From the NCBI GenBank assembly GCA_947176055.1, contig CAMWPE010000110.1, positions 1 through 7,946 on the forward strand: a stretch of 7,946 nt of DNA. The letters are read 5' to 3'. This document shows positions 5,050 through 7,946 of the stretch, in pieces. Positions within the stretch are counted from its first letter, which is position 1. Each line of letters begins with the position of its first letter. The notes under the pieces were generated by a model, which worked only from the letters and a program-made list of their open reading frames with translations, was not told the DNA's origin and made no database searches. The position numbers and the translations under genes were made by a program. The DNA is from an uncultured Desulfovibrio sp. Lineage in GTDB: Bacteria > Desulfobacterota > Desulfovibrionia > Desulfovibrionales > Desulfovibrionaceae.

Positions 5050-5955
5050 ATGGCCAATTGTTCTTCTTGCCCATCCGGATCGAATTGCGCGCATTCCGCG
5101 TCGACGGGCGGAGACGGCGTATGCGACGATCCTTTCGCCGTTCAGGACGGAATTATCGCGGAGACATTAAAGCATATAAAGCATAAAATCTTTGTGATGA
5201 GCGGCAAGGGGGGCGTTGGAAAAAGCTCCGTGACCGTTAACGCCGCGGCGGCCCTGGCGAGCAAGGGCTACAAGGTTGGAATCCTCGATGTTGATATGCA
5301 CGGACCCAGCGTGCCCAATCTCCTGCGCCTGGACGCGTCGGTGGAGCTCGACGAAAAGACTGGCAAGATGTTGCCCGCGCGGCGGGATGAAAATTTATCG
5401 GTAATTTCCATGGATTCCCTGCTTCAGGATCGGGATCAGGCTATTTTATGGCGCGGTCCCAAAAAATCGTCCGCGATCAGGCAATTTCTGGCTGATGTGG
5501 ATTGGGGAGAGCTCGATTATCTTTTTATCGATTCTCCTCCGGGCACAGGCGACGAGCATATGACTGTATTAAAGAGCATCCCGGACGCCAAATGCGTGGT
5601 CGTCACCACGCCGCAGGAAATATCGCTGGCCGATGTGCGCAAAGCCATTAATTTCCTGCAATACGCGGACGCTTCCATATTGGGGCTCGTAGAAAATATG
5701 AGCGGTCTGGTATGCCCCAACTGCGGCGAGGAGATATCGATATTTAAAAAAGGGGGCGGAATAAATCTGGCAAAAAAATACGGACTCGATTTTCTGGGAG
5801 CCATTCCGCTCGATCCAGCCGCGGCCGTCGCGGCGGATCGGGGAGAGCCTATCGTAAATCTTCCGGAAAGCGTCGCATCGAAAGTCGCCTTTCTTGAGCT
5901 GGCCGATAAAATCGCGTCGGCTTGCGATAATGATTTGGCGAATCTCGCCGATTAA
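5050..5955 (+). CDS. NBP35/Mrp (ApbC)-family Fe-S cluster carrier ATPase
   Basis: A cytoplasmic P-loop ATPase of 301 residues that binds and delivers iron-sulfur clusters to apoproteins. The deviant Walker A GKGGVGKS is at 52-59 with the signature lysine Lys54. The LDVDMHGPSVP block is at 79-89, and the IDSPPGTGDEH switch II block at 160-170. A CPNC pair (Cys222, Cys225) matches the bridging cluster site of the family. The N-terminus carries a second cysteine cluster (Cys4, Cys7, Cys13, Cys25) in a Ser/Gly-rich tail, as in NBP35-type proteins and unlike the shorter E. coli Mrp. Length is typical. It heads a co-directional set with pgsA and division genes; the 64-base gap to pgsA contains no terminator, so co-transcription is likely. 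Confidence 0.94.
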   Translation: MANCSSCPSGSNCAHSASTGGDGVCDDPFAVQDGIIAETLKHIKHKIFVMSGKGGVGKSSVTVNAAAALASKGYKVGILDVDMHGPSVPNLLRLDASVELDEKTGKMLPARRDENLSVISMDSLLQDRDQAILWRGPKKSSAIRQFLADVDWGELDYLFIDSPPGTGDEHMTVLKSIPDAKCVVVTTPQEISLADVRKAINFLQYADASILGLVENMSGLVCPNCGEEISIFKKGGGINLAKKYGLDFLGAIPLDPAAAVAADRGEPIVNLPESVASKVAFLELADKIASACDNDLANLAD

Positions 5956-6019
5956 TAAAATGACATTAACATACTTGTGTCGCGATTACGGGCCGGAGAC
6001 GGAACAACCCTTTTTTGCC

Positions 6020-6562
6020 ATGCTTAATTTAGCCAATCAATTATCGCTTCTCCGGATTCTTCTCGCTCCGATAGTCGTGGTTCTGTTATATTTTCCAGGA
6101 CCTGTTTTCTGCGCCATCGCCGCGCTGATTTTTATTTTCGCCTCCATTACGGACTGGCTGGACGGTTATGTAGCCCGTCATTCGAATATGGTCACGAGCA
6201 TGGGCAAATTTCTGGATCCCCTGGCTGACAAACTTCTGATTACCTCCGTGCTAATCATGTTTGTAAAACTGGAATGGGCTCCGGCCTGGGTAGTGATCGT
6301 CATTATAGGGAGGGAGTTAATCGTAACGGGACTTCGCGCTATAGCCATTGACGAAGGCGTCGTTCTCGCCGCGGACAAATTTGGAAAAGCGAAAACTGTT
6401 TTGCAAATGTGCGCGATCGTGCCGCTGACTTTGCATTATCCCATTTTTGGCATCGACATCTGGCCGGCGGGCGAATATCTCCTTTACGCCGCGATGTTGG
6501 CCGCCGTTTATTCCGGCGCGAATTATTGCGCGAAATTTATCCGCGGCGCGCGGAATAAGTAG
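6020..6562 (+). CDS. pgsA: CDP-diacylglycerol--glycerol-3-phosphate 3-phosphatidyltransferase
   Basis: An inner-membrane enzyme of 180 residues that makes phosphatidylglycerophosphate from CDP-diacylglycerol and glycerol-3-phosphate, the committed step to phosphatidylglycerol and cardiolipin. The CDP-alcohol phosphotransferase signature is complete: Asp45, Asp48-Gly49, Ala52-Arg53, Gly62, Asp66 and Asp70. Hydrophobic segments flank it (about 14-43, 72-98, 125-140 and 152-168). The start at MLNLANQLSLLRI is chosen because family members begin with this type of sequence. No strong Shine-Dalgarno precedes it. An in-frame ATG at 5960, four bases after the upstream stop, would add 20 residues of unfamiliar sequence. 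It is the second gene of the probable operon. Confidence 0.93.
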   Translation: MLNLANQLSLLRILLAPIVVVLLYFPGPVFCAIAALIFIFASITDWLDGYVARHSNMVTSMGKFLDPLADKLLITSVLIMFVKLEWAPAWVVIVIIGRELIVTGLRAIAIDEGVVLAADKFGKAKTVLQMCAIVPLTLHYPIFGIDIWPAGEYLLYAAMLAAVYSGANYCAKFIRGARNK

Positions 6563-6578
6563 AAACGGACGGATCGAG

Positions 6579-6830
6579 ATGAGCGTCTTGAGGATCCGGC
6601 TAAAAAATTGCATTCAGACCATCCTCGACCTGGAGCCCGCAATGCGAAAAAATGGGGAATCGGGATTTGACGAGGATTTTTCGAGGCTCAAATCATTTCT
6701 GAATCATATTGACGAAATGGAACTCGGAGAGGATGACGTTTCCCGTCTTGAAACGGCCGCTTCTTCCTTTTTAAAAGAACTATCCCGTTCAAGTTATATT
6801 TTCGAACCTTGCAAGAGAATCGTGCAATAA
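6579..6830 (+). CDS. Small acidic alpha-helical protein of unknown function
   Basis: 83 residues, unrecognised. It starts 16 bases after the pgsA stop and ends one base before the FtsB-like start, so it is embedded in the operon. The ATG at 6579 is preferred over a longer frame starting inside pgsA, whose first 44 codons would overlap pgsA coding sequence. The sequence is rich in Glu, Asp, Leu and Ser. The segment 31-68 (FSRLKSFLNHIDEMEL and DDVSRLETAASSFLKEL) should form two amphipathic helices. There is no signal peptide, membrane segment, CxxC or catalytic motif. Codon use matches its neighbours, so it looks like a real gene. Its location suggests a role near membrane or division functions, but nothing in the sequence proves this. 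Confidence 0.7.
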   Translation: MSVLRIRLKNCIQTILDLEPAMRKNGESGFDEDFSRLKSFLNHIDEMELGEDDVSRLETAASSFLKELSRSSYIFEPCKRIVQ

Positions 6831-6831
6831 A

Positions 6832-7155
6832 ATGATTTTAAGAACCGGTCTGATCATTGTTTTAGGCTTGTTCAATATCGCTTTGCTGTTTAAGACAGTC
6901 TGGGGACCAACGGGGCTTACGCGGTATCAGGATCTAAAGCGTCAATATCAGGACCTCCAGGACGAGCTTGTCCGTCTGGACAAAGAAAACGTCGCGTTAA
7001 GTCGCGATATCCGTTTGATGCAATCGGACAGCGACTTCGCCGAAAAGACCGTGCGTCAGAAACTGCATTATATGCGCGATAACGAAATCGTATATTTATT
7101 CACCGATTCTTCCTCTCGCGGCACAGGAGTAAACGCAAATGACGGAAAAAATTGA
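6832..7155 (+). CDS. FtsB/DivIC-like septum formation initiator
   Basis: A bitopic inner-membrane division protein of 107 residues. It has a short cytoplasmic start, one membrane segment (about 5-24), then a periplasmic coiled coil with heptad-like Leu/Val spacing (about 31-66; LKRQYQDLQDELVRLDKENV). A conserved C-terminal block follows, AEKTVRQKLHYMRDNEIVYLF (70-90), which corresponds to the 'ARxxLgmvrpgEivY' region of the FtsB/DivIC family. In E. coli, FtsB works with FtsL and FtsQ in the divisome. The ATG is one base after the preceding stop, suggesting translational coupling since no strong Shine-Dalgarno is visible. The tail from about 92 is polar and variable. Family membership is well supported; FtsB itself rather than a paralogue is inferred. 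Confidence 0.85.
   Translation: MILRTGLIIVLGLFNIALLFKTVWGPTGLTRYQDLKRQYQDLQDELVRLDKENVALSRDIRLMQSDSDFAEKTVRQKLHYMRDNEIVYLFTDSSSRGTGVNANDGKN
7125..7129 (+). promoter_or_regulatory. Ribosome binding site of the TPR gene inside the FtsB-like gene
   Basis: AGGAG lies nine bases before the ATG at 7139 and supports a start that overlaps the end of the upstream gene. Confidence 0.65.
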
Positions 7156-7946
7156 ATGGTACAAGGAAGTCCTGGAGCTGGAGCCTAATTCCAAGGTATT
7201 TTTTCCTCTCGCTCGTCTGCTGGTTGAGGAAGACCGTCGCGACGAAGCCATCGCGGTTCTCGAACGCGGACTGGATCGGCATAAAGAATATCTCGAAGCG
7301 AGATTATTGCTTATCGAATTACTGTTTCAGAGCGGTCGGATGACCGAATGCGACAGGGAGATTTCAGATCTTTCCAAAGTTCTTACGTCTTACGCGGGAT
7401 TCTGGCGAGCGTGGGCCGCTTGTCTTTCATCCAGTCAGACCGAGGAAGCGTCCGCGCTCAAATTTCTCGCCGCCCAGTTCCTCTGCGGACCAATCTCCTT
7501 GAGGGAAGCTCTCGACAAGGGCGTGGAAGCGATTGTAGCCGAGCGCGATGAGCGCAAGGATCGCGACATAATTGTCGAGCTACATAATGACGTTTTGAAA
7601 GCGTCGGAGCCGGCGGTCGCGCGGAACCAGAATGATTTACACGACATCTCTGTTGCGTCTGTCAATTTTGAGCATGACAAAAATACCATAACGTCAAACG
7701 ACATGACTGTCGCGGACCCCCTCCAAAATCACTCGCGCGAAACAATTAACGAAGAATTTGTCGCGGACATAAAAGAGGACCCCAGCCGCCCGGAGCTTGA
7801 ATCATTTCATGAAACGGACGGCGCGCGAGGAAGCGCGATTACTGGCCAATCCAGTGCCGGCGCGGAGCGGGAAAACGGCGCCCCCGCATCCCCCGCGGGA
7901 GTTTACGATCTGGAAACTGGAGAAAAGACGGGATATAATATAGAGC
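7139..7946 (+). CDS. TPR-repeat protein, N-terminal part (runs off the right edge)
   Basis: 269 codons are visible with no stop before the window ends. Residues about 17-50 (NSKVFFPLARLLVEEDRRDE, then AIAVLERGLDRH) and 51-84 form two TPR-type helix pairs with the usual Ala/Leu/Gly spacing. A further helical stretch runs to about 155. From about 157 the chain becomes polar, acidic and low in hydrophobics (repeated Asp/Glu, Ser, Asn), so it is probably a disordered linker to a domain outside the window. There is no signal peptide or membrane segment in the visible part, so it is presumed a cytoplasmic scaffold. The start at 7139 overlaps the FtsB-like gene by 17 bases, which suggests coupled translation. 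Partner and function are unknown. Confidence 0.85.
   Translation, partial: MTEKIEWYKEVLELEPNSKVFFPLARLLVEEDRRDEAIAVLERGLDRHKEYLEARLLLIELLFQSGRMTECDREISDLSKVLTSYAGFWRAWAACLSSSQTEEASALKFLAAQFLCGPISLREALDKGVEAIVAERDERKDRDIIVELHNDVLKASEPAVARNQNDLHDISVASVNFEHDKNTITSNDMTVADPLQNHSRETINEEFVADIKEDPSRPELESFHETDGARGSAITGQSSAGAERENGAPASPAGVYDLETGEKTGYNIE

Noticed and set aside
1..7946. CRISPR arrays, tRNA or rRNA genes, transposases, integrases, toxin-antitoxin pairs
   Set aside because: I found no regularly spaced repeats, cloverleaf-like segments or matching protein motifs on either strand by eye.

Overview
The window looks like ordinary chromosomal sequence from a delta-proteobacterium of the Desulfovibrio type (Desulfobacterota, Desulfovibrionaceae or a close relative). 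I base this on protein character and gene order, not on a search. The order is a Cys-rich NBP35/Mrp-type ATPase, then pgsA, a small acidic protein, an FtsB-like protein and a TPR protein. Nearby are a LytM peptidase with a signal anchor and a Fis-type regulator with a decayed AAA+ core. Base composition is near 50% GC by eye, with a strong preference for GCG, CGC and GAC-type codons and AT-rich intergenic spacers. I found no tRNA, rRNA, insertion sequence, integrase or CRISPR array.

Left part (1-1560). A biotin-protein ligase gene runs off the left edge on the minus strand. About 230 bases without a convincing gene separate it from a minus-strand exported alpha/beta hydrolase of the feruloyl/cinnamoyl-esterase type, which probably starts at a TTG. 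A divergent spacer of about 240 bases follows. It holds an AT-rich inverted repeat and a good sigma-70 promoter for the next gene, whose -35 box sits inside a perfect palindrome.

Middle (1561-4963). A plus-strand regulator has a C-terminal Fis-type helix-turn-helix and a sigma-54-activator-like core that has lost Walker A, Walker B and GAFTGA. It converges on a minus-strand periplasmic M23 (LytM) peptidase whose zinc ligands are intact. Divergent from the peptidase is pcm, a protein-L-isoaspartate methyltransferase.

Right part (4964-7946). An AT-rich control region with two related inverted repeats precedes a likely co-directional operon: an NBP35/Mrp Fe-S carrier ATPase, pgsA (phosphatidylglycerophosphate synthase), a small acidic unknown protein, an FtsB/DivIC-like septum protein and a TPR protein that runs off the right edge. 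The last genes are tightly packed: 16-nt gap, 1-nt gap, then a 17-nt overlap. The operon joins Fe-S assembly, phospholipid synthesis and division.

Most of this is housekeeping. The most interesting signal is the cluster of GACAA-NN-TTGTC palindromes at the promoter and in the 5' half of the regulator gene, next to a regulator that looks evolved away from sigma-54 activation. I see no good evidence for a wholly new multi-gene system here.
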